Of a stretch of DNA of 64,000 nt, positions 46,170 through 55,863 are shown in pieces (the stretch's first letter is position 1; the number at the start of each line of letters is the position of its first letter). The stretch lies in assembly GCA_963824905.1 (NCBI GenBank), contig CAWGRH010000023.1, positions 173,761 through 237,760 on the forward strand, read 5' to 3'. Under the pieces are notes generated by a model. That model searched no databases, had not been told where the DNA came from, and saw nothing but the letters and a program-made list of their open reading frames with translations. Source of the stretch: JAJPKK01 sp963824905 (lineage in GTDB: Bacteria; Pseudomonadota; Alphaproteobacteria; Rhizobiales; Xanthobacteraceae). Made by a program: the position numbers and the translations under genes.

Positions 46170-47150
46170 CTATTCCGGCTTGATGTTCGCGGCCTTGATG
46201 ATGGGCGACCACTTCTCGATCTCGGCCCGCTGCAATGCGGCGAGCGCCTGCGGCGTCTGCTGGTCCGGCGGCGGAATGGCGAGGCCGACGTCGGCGCAGC
46301 GCCGCTGCACGGCGGGATCGGCGAGCGCCGCGCGGACCGCGCCTTCGAGCTTCGCCACGACGTCGCGTGGCAGTCCCTTGGGGCCGAACAGCGCGTACCA
46401 GGTCGACATGTGGAAGCCCGGCAGGCCGGCCTCATCGACCGTCGGGATGTCCGGCGCGGACGCGACCCGCGCGGCAGCCGTGATCGCGAACGGCCGTATT
46501 TTGCCGGACTGGATGTGCGGCAGGGAGTTCGACAGCACATCGACCATCAGGTCGGTCTGGCCGGCAATGACGTCCTGGATTGCGGGCGCGGCCCCGCGGT
46601 AGGGAATGATCGCCATGCGAACGCCGATCAGGTTGCCGAACAGGATCGCGCCCATATGGGTCGAGCTGCCCACGCCCGCCGATCCGGCTGAGATCTTCTG
46701 CTGGTTCGCCTTGAGCCAGGCGACGAGTCCCGTGAGATCGGCTGCCGGGAGCGACAGTCGCGTCACCACTACATGGGGATTGCTGGAGAGCAGCGCGATC
46801 GGCTCGAAGTCCTTCTCAACGTCGTAACCGAGCTGGTAGATCGCGCCGTTGAAGACATGGGTGCCGAGAAAGCCGAGCTCGAGGGTGTAGCCGTCGGCAG
46901 CCGCCCGGGCGACGCGCCCGGTGCCCACGGTGCCGGCCGCGCCGGTGACATTCTCGATGATGATGGGTTGACCGAGCGCCGCGCGCATCGGCTCGGCGAT
47001 GATGCGGGCCATGGTATCGAGCGGGCCGCCGGCCGCGAGCGGCACGACGATGGTGATGGGGCGTGAGGGATAGGACTGGGCCGCACCCGCCCGCGGCCAG
47101 AGACCAAGGCAAGCAAGCGCTGCACACAGCGCGATGATCGGCTTTCTCAT
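46170..47150 (-). CDS. Bug family tripartite tricarboxylate transporter substrate-binding protein
   Basis: 326-residue binding protein from ATG 47150. Sec signal MRKPIIALCAALACLGLWP then GAAQS, followed by YPSRPITIVVPLAAGGPLDT, IIENVTGAAGTVGTGRVARA and VPYRGAAPAIQDVIAGQTDL. Unlike the other three Bug proteins here it has no twin-arginine. It is alone, convergent with the FG-GAP gene and upstream of nothing on its strand but the small membrane protein gene. Ligand unknown. Confidence 0.9.
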   Translation of the reverse strand: MRKPIIALCAALACLGLWPRAGAAQSYPSRPITIVVPLAAGGPLDTMARIIAEPMRAALGQPIIIENVTGAAGTVGTGRVARAAADGYTLELGFLGTHVFNGAIYQLGYDVEKDFEPIALLSSNPHVVVTRLSLPAADLTGLVAWLKANQQKISAGSAGVGSSTHMGAILFGNLIGVRMAIIPYRGAAPAIQDVIAGQTDLMVDVLSNSLPHIQSGKIRPFAITAAARVASAPDIPTVDEAGLPGFHMSTWYALFGPKGLPRDVVAKLEGAVRAALADPAVQRRCADVGLAIPPPDQQTPQALAALQRAEIEKWSPIIKAANIKPE

Positions 47151-47209
47151 GACCGCGAGACTACGGTTACCTGCCGCGTGGGTAAAGTGGCGCAGCCAGC
47201 GGCGCTTCG

Positions 47210-47605
47210 TCACCGATCCCTGTGGGTGACCTGGTTGTCCTGCGCGACTTGTTTCTGCTCGCTAACCTGTTTCTCCCGGGTGACCTGCGCTTGGCCCGCC
47301 GGCGGTTGCGGGTTTGCCGCAAGGCGGCGCGCATCCCTGAAAAACGTGTACCAGTACCAGATGAGCGCGATCGGCATGCCGAAGTCGTAGAGCATGTCGA
47401 CGCCGGGTATCGGCTCCAACGGGATGGCGACGGCGCCGGCCGCGATCGTCGCCCCGAGCCGATAGCTCAGCGCGGACAACACGCGCTTGAGTGGATTCTG
47501 GTCGGGCATCCGCGAAACGATCACGATGAGGGCGATCAGCAGCGCCGTCATCACGGCGATGAAGATGAGAAGGTCGCGAACGATCTCGGCAATGGACGAC
47601 AGCAT
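47210..47605 (-). CDS. Small membrane protein of unknown function
   Basis: 131 residues from ATG 47605. Two to three hydrophobic segments (LLIFIAVMTALLIALIVIVS, ATIAAGAVAIPLEPIPGVDM with the following LYDFGMPIALIWYWYTFFRD) and a Gln-rich tail (TREKQVSEQKQVAQDNQVTH). No domain was recognised. The start is the only ATG that leaves a plausible N-terminus (MLSSIAEIVRDLL). It is 60 bp upstream of the Bug gene on the same strand. Confidence 0.6.
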   Translation of the reverse strand: MLSSIAEIVRDLLIFIAVMTALLIALIVIVSRMPDQNPLKRVLSALSYRLGATIAAGAVAIPLEPIPGVDMLYDFGMPIALIWYWYTFFRDARRLAANPQPPAGQAQVTREKQVSEQKQVAQDNQVTHRDR

Positions 47606-48078
47606 GATCGCCCTCCTTCCTGCCCGGCCACGACGTTCGGGCGCCCTGGCGTCAACCGGACACAGGCTACCCGAAATCATCGTGCTCGAAACCGTCCTGA
47701 TCCAAACCATCGCAATCGCAGGACCCGGTCCCGCCGCCCCGATCTCGCCGAGGAGACGGTCTTCATGCCCCGGCAATCCGGCCGGTCGGGGGCGCGCGTT
47801 TCGTTTCAAAATTCTCCGCCGCACGGCGCCGGGCGGCTCGCTTCTCCACCGCACCGCAGTGCGCGCGAGCCTTGAATCCCCGGCACTTATGGCCCACCAT
47901 TCGATGCGTCCGACATCTCTTCCGGGGCGTTCTGCGGGGACCGGGCGGAGATGACCGGCGCCCGCGTCGCAGCCGGACTTTGAGCGCGGGTGGGCGGTGG
48001 AACTCGCGTCCGCAATCGGGCGAATCTGCAGGCGAGCCGGGCACCGGGGGCTGGTCGATCGGCGGGAACGGGCGGGAG
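47606..48078. other. Gap without recognised genes
   Basis: About 470 bp between the divergent small membrane protein and the histidine kinase. Open frames exist but show no family features. No structure stood out. Confidence 0.4.
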
Positions 48079-50232
48079 ATGGAAGCGCACAACCCAAGCA
48101 CCCTTCGTCTGTTGCGATGGATGCTGGTGTCGGCAGTCCTGGTGCCCGCGGCGCTGTTTGCCTATCTCGCGATCAGCACCTATCGGACGAGCTTCACGCT
48201 TGCGGACGAGCGGATCGAACGCTCGCTCGACGTCGTGAGCGAGCAGGTAGCCAAGGTCTTCCAATCCCTCAACGTGACCTTCGACGGCATCGAAGCGATC
48301 ACTCACGATATGCCGGACGAACAGATCCGCGTCTCGCAAGAGCTGCATCGCCAGCTCACGAAGATGGCGCGGGCGCTGTCGGCGGTGAACGAGATATGGA
48401 TCATCGATCGCGAAGGCCGTCCCCTGGCGACGTCGTTCAGCTATCCTCCGCCGCCGGACCTGAACGTGTCGGACCGGGCTTATTTCCACGCGCACCTCGA
48501 AAACGACGTCGGCACCTATATCGGACGGATTCTCACTCCGAGGGTCACCAACGTGCGGTTCTTCACGGTGAGCCGAAGGCGCCTCGATCTGGACAGCCAA
48601 TTCGCCGGCGTCGTCATGATTTCGGTTCGGCCGGGCGACATCCACGATTTCTATGAGCGCCTGGCGAGCATCAAGGGCAGCAATTTCGCGATGATCAGGG
48701 CCGACGGCGTAGTGCTCGCCCGCTATCCCGGCCCGCCCGCGCTCGACGTCAAGCTCGATGCCGAGAGCGGCTTCATGCAGAGCATCGCGAGCAATCCGAA
48801 CGGCGGATTCTATACGACGGTGTCCCAGGTCGACGGATCGTACAGCCGATATGCCATCCGCAAGCTCGAGGCGCTTCCGCTCTACGTCAGCTCCGGCATC
48901 CAAGTCGACGCAATACGACGGGAGTGGCTCGATTTTCTGACCAGTCATCTGATCTTCGGCCTGCCGGCGACCGCCCTCCTCGTCGCGCTCGCCTGGCTGA
49001 CGCTGATGCGCACCAAGGATCTCCATCGCGAGGCAGCGCGTCGTGCGGCCGCCGAGGAGACGCTGCGCCAGTCCCAGAAGATGGAAGCGATCGGGCAATT
49101 GACGGGAGGCATCGCGCACGATTTCAACAATCTCCTCACCGTCATCATCGGCAACCTCGACATCGCGTTGCGCAAATGCACCGACGCCACGCTCGAGCGG
49201 CCGCTGCGCAATGCCCTGATGGGGGGTCAGCGCGCCGCGCAGCTGACCCAGAGACTGCTGGCGTTCTCGCGCCGCCAGCCGTTGTCACCACGGCCGGTCG
49301 ACGCCAACCGGCTGATCGCCGGAATGTCCGACCTGCTGCGGCGCTCGCTCGGCGAGAAGATCGATATCGAGACCGTCGGCGGCGCCGGACTATGGCGGAC
49401 CGAGGTCGATGCCGCCGAGCTCGAGGCGGCGATCCTCAATCTCGCGATCAACGCCCGCGACGCCATGCCGGACGGCGGCAAGCTGACGATCGAGACGACC
49501 AACACGCACCTCGACGCTGACTACGCCCGTACGCTGGACGGTGTCCCGGCGGGTCAATACGTCCTGATCTCGGTCACGGATACCGGTGAGGGCATGACAC
49601 CGGATGTCATGGAGCATGCCGTCGAGCCGTTCTTCACGACCAAGAAGGAGGGTCAGGGCACGGGGCTTGGGCTGAGCCAAGTGTATGGCTTCGTGCGGCA
49701 ATCGGGAGGCCACCTGAAGATTTACAGTGAAAAGGGCGAGGGCAGCACGGTGAAGATCTACCTGCCCCGCCGCGTGCCCGATGATGCCGACAGCGAGGCG
49801 CCGACCCAGCCGCGGCCGAATGGCGGCGCGGGCGAAGCGATCCTGGTGGTCGAGGACGATGAGGGCGTCCGCTCCTACACCGGCGAAATCCTCCACGAGC
49901 TCGGCTATCGGGTGCTCGTGGCCCCGGACGCCAAGGACGCCCTTCGGTTCATCGAGCAGCCCGAGCGCCACATCGACCTCCTGCTCACCGACATGGTGAT
50001 GCCGGGACTGAACGGACGCCAGCTCGCCGAGGCCGCGCGTGCGATCCGTCCCGACCTTCCGGTGCTGTTCATGACGGGCTATTCCCGCAACGCCATCGTG
50101 CATCAGGGGCGCCTCGATTCCGGGGTGTCGCTGATCCAGAAGCCTTTCGGACGTGACGCACTCGCCGCCAAGGTACGTGAGGTACTGGACGGTTCAGCCA
50201 AGGAAGCCCTGGCGACAGCCACCGATGGCTGA
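48079..50232 (+). CDS. Hybrid sensor histidine kinase/response regulator
   Basis: 717-residue membrane kinase. Topology: one N-terminal helix (WMLVSAVLVPAALFAYLAIS), a periplasmic Cache-like sensor domain of about 255 residues, a second helix (LIFGLPATALLVALAWLTLM), then HisKA with His347 in IAHDFNNLLTVIIGNLD, HATPase_c (NLAINARDAMPDGGKLTIE, GQGTGLGLSQVYGFV) and a C-terminal receiver domain with Asp638 (LLLTDMVMPGLNGRQL). ATG 48079 gives a natural N-terminus; the frame extends upstream without signal. No separate response regulator is near, so the output is through this receiver or an unlinked partner. Signal unknown. Confidence 0.92.
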   Translation: MEAHNPSTLRLLRWMLVSAVLVPAALFAYLAISTYRTSFTLADERIERSLDVVSEQVAKVFQSLNVTFDGIEAITHDMPDEQIRVSQELHRQLTKMARALSAVNEIWIIDREGRPLATSFSYPPPPDLNVSDRAYFHAHLENDVGTYIGRILTPRVTNVRFFTVSRRRLDLDSQFAGVVMISVRPGDIHDFYERLASIKGSNFAMIRADGVVLARYPGPPALDVKLDAESGFMQSIASNPNGGFYTTVSQVDGSYSRYAIRKLEALPLYVSSGIQVDAIRREWLDFLTSHLIFGLPATALLVALAWLTLMRTKDLHREAARRAAAEETLRQSQKMEAIGQLTGGIAHDFNNLLTVIIGNLDIALRKCTDATLERPLRNALMGGQRAAQLTQRLLAFSRRQPLSPRPVDANRLIAGMSDLLRRSLGEKIDIETVGGAGLWRTEVDAAELEAAILNLAINARDAMPDGGKLTIETTNTHLDADYARTLDGVPAGQYVLISVTDTGEGMTPDVMEHAVEPFFTTKKEGQGTGLGLSQVYGFVRQSGGHLKIYSEKGEGSTVKIYLPRRVPDDADSEAPTQPRPNGGAGEAILVVEDDEGVRSYTGEILHELGYRVLVAPDAKDALRFIEQPERHIDLLLTDMVMPGLNGRQLAEAARAIRPDLPVLFMTGYSRNAIVHQGRLDSGVSLIQKPFGRDALAAKVREVLDGSAKEALATATDG

Positions 50233-50312
50233 CGACTCGGGATCGACTGGCAAGCCGAGCCGAGCGCGGCCATGACGATGGCCATGACGATTGAGCATGA
50301 ACCGAGCCCGCT

Positions 50313-51020
50313 TCACACCTGCAGATATCGTCCGCGTACTTCGCCATCCGCCGCAAGCGCGTCAGAGCCGCCGCTCCACACCACCCTCCCCTTCTCGATC
50401 ACCACGTGGCGATCCGCGATCCTGGTGAGCGCATCGATGTGCTTGTCGACCAGCAGGATCGCCTGCCCTTCGCGCTTGAGCGCGCCGAGGCAGGCCCAGA
50501 TCTCCGCGCGGATGCGCGGCGCAAGGCCCTCGGTCGCCTCGTCGAGAATGAGGAGCCTGGGGTTGGTCATCAGCGCGCGGCCGATGGCGAGCATCTGCTG
50601 CTCGCCGCCGGAAATTTCGTTGCCCATGTTGGCGCGCCGCTCGGCGAGCGCCGGAAAGAACCGGTAGATCGCCGCAAGCTGCCAGCGCGGCGCCCCGAAC
50701 CGCGCCGCCGCGGTCGCGATCAGGTTTTCCTCGACCGTGAGTGTCGGAAAAATCTGCCGCCCTTCGGGGACGAGGCCGAGGCCGAGCTGGCCGATGCGAT
50801 AGGACGGCAGTCCGACGAGCGACACGCCGGCGAACCGCGCCACCCCGCCGCGCGGACGCAGCAGTCCCATCAGCACGCGAATGGTCGTGGTCTTGCCCAT
50901 GCCGTTGCGGCCGAGCAGCGTGACCACCTCGCCTTCGCCGACCGCGAGACTGACATCGAACAGCACCTCGGCCGGACCGTAGCCGGCGGCGAGATGTTCG
51001 GCTTCGAGCAGGATAGCCAT
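50313..51020 (-). CDS. livF: Branched-chain amino acid-type ABC transporter ATP-binding protein LivF
   Basis: 235-residue ATPase with Walker A GRNGMGKTTT, LivF-type loop GLGLVPEGRQIFPTLTVEEN, signature ISGGEQQMLAIGRALM and Walker B LLILDEATEGLAP. Last gene of the operon livH-livM-livG-livF on the minus strand; it begins three bases after livG. Works with LivG on the LivHM permease for branched-chain-like amino acids or related carboxyl/amide compounds. The specific substrate is set by the binding protein at 53892. Confidence 0.95.
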   Translation of the reverse strand: MAILLEAEHLAAGYGPAEVLFDVSLAVGEGEVVTLLGRNGMGKTTTIRVLMGLLRPRGGVARFAGVSLVGLPSYRIGQLGLGLVPEGRQIFPTLTVEENLIATAAARFGAPRWQLAAIYRFFPALAERRANMGNEISGGEQQMLAIGRALMTNPRLLILDEATEGLAPRIRAEIWACLGALKREGQAILLVDKHIDALTRIADRHVVIEKGRVVWSGGSDALAADGEVRGRYLQV

Positions 51021-51023
51021 CGC

Positions 51024-51776
51024 CTATTCCATCTCGTCGCCAAGATAGGCTGCGATCACCTGCGGGTCTTTGCGTACGGTGTCCGGAGAGCCGCTCGCCA
51101 GGATGCGGCCATAGATCATCACGGAGATACGGTCGGCGAGGGCGAACACCGCCGTCATGTCGTGCTCGACCAGGATCATGGCGAAGCGGCCCTTGAGCCG
51201 GGCGAGCAACGCGGTCAGCCGCTCGGTCTCTTCGCGGCCGGTGCCGGCCATCGGTTCGTCGAGCAGGATGAGCTTCGGCGCCATGGCGAGCGCAATCGCC
51301 ATCTCGAGCGCGCGTTTCTCCCCGTGCGACAGTGCGCCCGCCGGCACGTCGATGCGGTCGCCGAGGCCGACCTCCTCGAGCGCCGCCCGGGCCGGGCGAT
51401 TGAGCGCCGCCTCGTTCGCGGCGCGGCCGACGAAGCGGAAGCTCGAGCCGGACCGCGCCTGCACTGCGAGCGCGACGTTCTCGAGGGCCGAGAAGCCCGG
51501 CAGAATCGAGGTGATCTGGAACGAGCGCGCGAGACCGAGCCGCGCGCGGGCGTCGACCGGCAACGCGGTGATATCTCGACCGTCGAAGCGGATGCGGCCG
51601 CTCTGCGGCGCCAGGAAGCCGGAGATCTGGTTGATCAGCGTCGTCTTGCCGGCACCGTTGGGTCCGATCACCGCATGCAGCTCGCCCGGCGCGACGTCGA
51701 GCGTCACGCCATCGGTGACCGCAAGCGCGCCGAAATTCTTGCGCAGGTCCTCGATGCGCAGGACCGCCTCAGCCAC
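51024..51776 (-). CDS. livG: Branched-chain amino acid-type ABC transporter ATP-binding protein LivG
   Basis: About 250 residues from GTG 51776, overlapping the end of livM by eight bases; the frame extends upstream to 51806 without family content. Walker A is GPNGAGKTTLINQI, the signature is LSHGEKRALEMAIALA and Walker B is LILLDEPMAGTG. Member of the HAAT ATPase family. It pairs with LivF. Confidence 0.94.
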   Translation of the reverse strand: MAEAVLRIEDLRKNFGALAVTDGVTLDVAPGELHAVIGPNGAGKTTLINQISGFLAPQSGRIRFDGRDITALPVDARARLGLARSFQITSILPGFSALENVALAVQARSGSSFRFVGRAANEAALNRPARAALEEVGLGDRIDVPAGALSHGEKRALEMAIALAMAPKLILLDEPMAGTGREETERLTALLARLKGRFAMILVEHDMTAVFALADRISVMIYGRILASGSPDTVRKDPQVIAAYLGDEME

Positions 51777-52746
51777 GGCGCGCCCTCCACAGCCGCTCGG
51801 TAACACCGACGAGACCGCCGCGCGCGTACACGGCGACGATGACCAGCAGCGGCCCGACGATGACCTTCCAGTTCTCGGTGAAATCGGCGAGCCGCTCTTC
51901 CAATAGCAGATAGGCGAGCGCCCCGATCACGGCACCGTAGAGCCGACCCATGCCGCCGAAGATCACCATGATGAGGAGGTCGCCGGAGCGCTGCCACGAC
52001 ATATAGGCCGGACTGACGAAATCGGTGGCGTTGGCGAGGAAGAAGCCGGAAAAGCCGCCGAGGGCCCCGGAGACGACATAAGCGACGAGGCGGAAGCGCA
52101 TGGCGTCGAAGCCGACCGCCGCCATGCGGCCGGGGTTCTCCCGCGTGCCGCGGAACACGCGGCCGAACCGCGACGAGATCAGCACCCGGCACAGCACGTA
52201 GCTCGCGACGAGAGCGCCGAGCACGATGTAATAGAAGGCAGGCGCGCTCTCGAGCAGCGGAAAGCCAGCCACGGTGTCGCGCATGTGGATGGTCAAGCCG
52301 TCGTCGCCGCCATAGGGGGCGAGCGAGCTCGCGGTGAAGAACGCCATCTGCGCAAAGGCGAGCGTGATCATGATGAAATAGACGCCCTTGGTGCGCAGCG
52401 CGACGAGGCCGGTGAGGAAGGCGAACAGCATCGACGCGAGGAGCGCGACCGGGAGCACAATCGCGCTCTCGCGTATGTCGCTTGCGCCGAGAATGCCGAC
52501 GGCATAAGCGCCGAGCCCGATGAATGCCGAGTGGCCGAACGAGATCAGTCCGCCGTAGCCGAGAATGAAATCGAGCCCGATCGCAGCGATCGCGAAGATC
52601 ATGATCCGCATGAAGAGGCTCAAGAGATAGGACTGCCCTCCGGCGGCGAGCGGGACTGCGGCAAAGAAGGCGAGCAGGACCAGCGGCACGACGACGTCGG
52701 CGGAGAGGCGCAATGCGGGCGTCTTGCTCTCCACCGGCGCGGCCAT
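51769..52746 (-). CDS. livM: Branched-chain amino acid-type ABC transporter permease LivM
   Basis: 325-residue inner-membrane permease with about nine to ten helices. The family signature GYGGLISFGHSAFIGLGAYA follows the N-terminal region, and the ATPase contact loop lies near REN PGRMAAVGFDAMRFR. It adjoins livH directly upstream with no gap and overlaps livG. It imports the ligand bound by the periplasmic protein at 53892. Confidence 0.94.
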   Translation of the reverse strand: MAAPVESKTPALRLSADVVVPLVLLAFFAAVPLAAGGQSYLLSLFMRIMIFAIAAIGLDFILGYGGLISFGHSAFIGLGAYAVGILGASDIRESAIVLPVALLASMLFAFLTGLVALRTKGVYFIMITLAFAQMAFFTASSLAPYGGDDGLTIHMRDTVAGFPLLESAPAFYYIVLGALVASYVLCRVLISSRFGRVFRGTRENPGRMAAVGFDAMRFRLVAYVVSGALGGFSGFFLANATDFVSPAYMSWQRSGDLLIMVIFGGMGRLYGAVIGALAYLLLEERLADFTENWKVIVGPLLVIVAVYARGGLVGVTERLWRARRG

Positions 52747-53670
52747 TCAGCGGCCCCGCGCCGGAAACAGGCCGCTCGGACGCAGATACAGCACGACCGC
52801 CATCAGGAGGTAGATCAGCATCGAGGCGATGGCGGGCCCGACGGTGCGCGCCGGCGACGGCGCCATGAAGAGGCGCAGGATGTCGACCGCGAAGGATCGG
52901 CCGAGAGTGTCGACGAGCCCGATCAGCATGGCGCCCAGGAACGCGCCGCGGATCGAGCCGATGCCGCCGATAACGATGACGACGAAGGCGAGGATCACGA
53001 TGGTGTCGCCCATGCCGGGCTCGACCGAGAGAATCGGCGCGATCATCACGCCGGCGAAGCCCGCCAGCATGGTGCCGAAGCCGAACACGATCATGAACAG
53101 GCGCCTTATGTCGACGCCGAGTGCCGACACCATCGCCGGATTGGTAGCGCCGGCGCGCACCAGCATGCCGACCCTGGTGAAGCGGATCAGGACATATAGC
53201 AGCGCCGCAATCGCAAGCCCGCAGGCGATGACGACGAGCCGCCACACCGGATAGGCGAGCCCTGGCATCAGCGCGACGGTGCCGGAGAACAGGTCTGGGA
53301 TCGGCAGGCTGAGCGGCGCCGCACCCCACACGATCTTCACGCCCTGATTCAGGAACAGGATGATGCCGAACGTCGCCACCACCTGATCGAGGTGGTCGCG
53401 GTCGTAGAGATGGCGGAACACCGCGAATTCGAGCAGCAGCCCGAAGGCGAGCGAGGCGAGCAGCGCGAGCGCCAGCGCCGCGAGGAAGCTTCCAGTCATC
53501 CCGTAGAACATGACGGCGAAATAGGCGCCGAGCATGTACTGGACCCCGTGCGCGAGATTGACGAAGTCCATCACGCCGAACACCAGCGTGAGCCCCGCCG
53601 CGATCAGGAACAGCAGGACACCGAACTGGATGCCGTTGAGGGTCTGGACGATGAGAAGCGTCGCGGACAT
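52747..53670 (-). CDS. livH: Branched-chain amino acid-type ABC transporter permease LivH
   Basis: 307-residue permease with eight or so helices; the LivH N-terminus TLLIVQTLNGIQFGVLLFLI and LTLVFGVMDFVNLAHGVQYM is standard. It ends right at the livM start (adjacent codons). It is the first permease gene after the binding protein gene, from which it is separated by about 220 bp holding a palindromic repeat. Confidence 0.94.
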   Translation of the reverse strand: MSATLLIVQTLNGIQFGVLLFLIAAGLTLVFGVMDFVNLAHGVQYMLGAYFAVMFYGMTGSFLAALALALLASLAFGLLLEFAVFRHLYDRDHLDQVVATFGIILFLNQGVKIVWGAAPLSLPIPDLFSGTVALMPGLAYPVWRLVVIACGLAIAALLYVLIRFTRVGMLVRAGATNPAMVSALGVDIRRLFMIVFGFGTMLAGFAGVMIAPILSVEPGMGDTIVILAFVVIVIGGIGSIRGAFLGAMLIGLVDTLGRSFAVDILRLFMAPSPARTVGPAIASMLIYLLMAVVLYLRPSGLFPARGR

Positions 53671-53716
53671 GGAGATACTCTTCTCCCTCCGCGTTTTGGG
53701 GAGGGGACGGAGTCCT

Positions 53717-53865
53717 CCCTCTCCCCGCGCGCGGGGAGAGGGTCGGGGTGAGGGGGCGGTTTCGCGAGTTGAGCCTCCGAGAATATCCGCCGCTCAGACT
53801 CGCGGCGAGGCCCCCTCACCCGTCGCGCTATCGCGCGCCGACCTCTCCCCGCACGCGGGGAGAGG
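53717..53865. repeat. Palindromic intergenic element, copy 1
   Basis: Begins with a perfect 26-nt palindrome (53717-53742, CCCTCTCCCCGC core) and ends with a second one (53842-53865), with GTGAGGGGGCGGTTTCGCGA between. The same elements occur at 57323-57474. It separates the LIV binding protein gene from livH and may form a strong transcript hairpin. Confidence 0.85.
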
Positions 53866-53891
53866 TGCCAGTCACCGGCGGACGAGCAGCC

Positions 53892-55085
53892 TCACTTCAT
53901 CTTGCAGTCCTTGGCGTGGGGATCGGCGTAGTTCGTGAAGACCTTCTGCGCGATCTCGGTTTCGTATTTGCCGTCGGGGCGCTTCGCCACCTTGACGAGG
54001 TAGAAGTCCTGGATCGGATAGTGGTTGGTGTTGAAGCGGAAGTCGCCACGCAGCGACTTGAAGTCGGCCTTCATCATGGCGGCGCGCAGCGCGTTCTTGT
54101 CGGCGGTCGAGCCTTTGGTCGCTTTGAGCGCGCTGTCGATCAACTGAGCCGCGTCGTACGCCTGAAAGGCGTAGCTGCCGGGCACCGCGTTGTATTCCTT
54201 CTCATAGGCCGCAACGAACGCCTTGTTCTCGGGGTTGTCGAGATTTGGCGCCCAGTTGGCGCCGCCGAAGAAGCCGAGCGCGGCATCCTGCTGGGCGGGC
54301 AGCGTCGACTCGTCGACCGTGAAGGCGGAGAGGAACGTGATCTTGTCGGCAAGCCCGGCCTGGCGGAATTGCTTGACGAAGTTCACGCCCATGCCGCCGG
54401 GCAGGAAGACGAAGATCGCATTCGGCACGGCCGCGGCGATGCGGGCGATTTCGGCTGAATAGTCGAGCTGGTTGAGCGGCACGTAGACTTCGTCGACGAC
54501 GTCGCCCTTGAAATAGCGCTTGAAGCCCGCGAGCGCGTCCTTTCCGGCCTGGTAGTTGGGGGCCATGATGAAGACCTTCTTCAGCCCCTTGTCCTGCGCG
54601 TACTTGCCGAGCACCTCGTGGTTCTGGTCGTTCTGGTAGGAGGTGACGAACAGATTCGCGTTGCACTCCGGCCCGGCGAAATTCGAGGTGCCGGCGTTCG
54701 GGCTGATCAGGAAGGCGCCGCTGTCGGTCGCGGGCTTGAGGATCGCCTGGAGGATATTGGAGAACACCGGCCCGACCACGAAGTCGACCTTGTCGCGATC
54801 GACGAAGGTCTTGACCTTGGACACCGCGACGTCGGGCTTGAGCTCGTCGTCCTGGACCAGCAGTTCGACGTCGCGCCCGCCGAGCTTGTTTCCGAGCGCC
54901 TTGAGCGCGAGGGCAAAACCGTTGCGCTGCTGCTGGCCGAGCGCCGCGGGAGGCCCCGACAACGTGGTGATGAGGCCGATCTTGAGCTTTTCCTGCGCGC
55001 TCACCGCGCCGGTCGAAAGTACGATCGCCGCGAGCATCGAAATTGCAGGCATCGAAATAGCCGGTATCGAAATCCAGGTCTTCAT
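53892..55085 (-). CDS. Branched-chain amino acid-type ABC transporter substrate-binding protein
   Basis: 397-residue periplasmic binding protein (Peripla_BP_6 family). ATG 55085 follows GGGAGAA; the signal peptide is MKTWISIPAISMPAISMLAA then IVLSTGAVSAQEK. Typical blocks: LKIGLITTLSGPPAALGQQQ, VDFVVGPVFSNILQAILKPA, FVTSYQNDQNHEVLGKYAQD. First gene of the livHMGF operon, separated by a repeat. The binding protein resembles those often tied to aromatic or amide compounds in Bradyrhizobium, so the ligand need not be leucine. Confidence 0.92.
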   Translation of the reverse strand: MKTWISIPAISMPAISMLAAIVLSTGAVSAQEKLKIGLITTLSGPPAALGQQQRNGFALALKALGNKLGGRDVELLVQDDELKPDVAVSKVKTFVDRDKVDFVVGPVFSNILQAILKPATDSGAFLISPNAGTSNFAGPECNANLFVTSYQNDQNHEVLGKYAQDKGLKKVFIMAPNYQAGKDALAGFKRYFKGDVVDEVYVPLNQLDYSAEIARIAAAVPNAIFVFLPGGMGVNFVKQFRQAGLADKITFLSAFTVDESTLPAQQDAALGFFGGANWAPNLDNPENKAFVAAYEKEYNAVPGSYAFQAYDAAQLIDSALKATKGSTADKNALRAAMMKADFKSLRGDFRFNTNHYPIQDFYLVKVAKRPDGKYETEIAQKVFTNYADPHAKDCKMK

Positions 55086-55386
55086 CACCGTTCTCCCAAA
55101 GCACGTGCCCGCAAAAATCGCAGATCCTCCGGACATGACGAATTTGCAGTCGGAAATCCGGGCGGAGCCATTTCGCAACCGGCCTCCCTATTGCGGCGAT
55201 CTTAACTTTAATACCAAGCTTGTGAAGGCGACTTTCGCGCCGCTCGCTATGGTCGGCGTCTGCCGCAAGACGGAGCCGGCGGTGCCGCACGGGATCATTT
55301 CTGCTGTGCTGAGATCGTGGTTCAATGCCGCGGCATCGCGCCGCAACAGCACGCCGGACGGCAGCAACACGCGGGGAGAAGGACCA

Positions 55387-55839
55387 ATGCAGGCGATGAG
55401 CGCCGGAGTGACCCGGGCCGGGACCGGCATCGACGGGATCGTGTGGAACATCCTCGGCCAGACCTATGTGCCGAAGCAGGTGAACGAGCACTCGTTCTCC
55501 TGGCATGCGACGTTTCCGCCCGGCACTTTCGTGCCGCCGCACATCCATCCGACCCAGGACGAGTTCATCTACATGTTCGAGGGGAGGATCGACTGCGTGA
55601 TCGACGGCCGCGACTTCTTCGCCACCGCCGGCGACGTGATCCGGCTGCCTATGTCGATTTCCCACGGCCTGTTCAACAAGTCGGAGCAGCCGGTGAAATG
55701 CCTGTTCTGGGTGACGCCGACGCGCCGCCTCTACGACCTGTTCTGGGCGATCCATTCGATGAAGGAGCAGAAGCCCGAGGAGGTGGTGGCGCTCGCGGCG
55801 AAGCACGAGATCGTGTTCCTGCCGCCCCCGCCGGCGTAA
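55387..55839 (+). CDS. Cupin domain-containing protein
   Basis: 150-residue cupin from ATG 55387, preceded by GGGAGAAGG. Metal ligands are in FVPPHIHPTQDEFIYMFEGR, the second motif is AGDVIRLPMSISHGLFNKSE. The C-terminus (LFWAIHSMKEQKPEEVVALA) resembles cupins found with flavin monooxygenases. It converges on the PhzS-like monooxygenase gene and is divergent from the LIV binding protein, from which it may share regulation. Function unknown. Confidence 0.85.
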   Translation: MQAMSAGVTRAGTGIDGIVWNILGQTYVPKQVNEHSFSWHATFPPGTFVPPHIHPTQDEFIYMFEGRIDCVIDGRDFFATAGDVIRLPMSISHGLFNKSEQPVKCLFWVTPTRRLYDLFWAIHSMKEQKPEEVVALAAKHEIVFLPPPPA

Positions 55840-55863
55840 GCCCGCGGCATAGGCGGCGCCGGC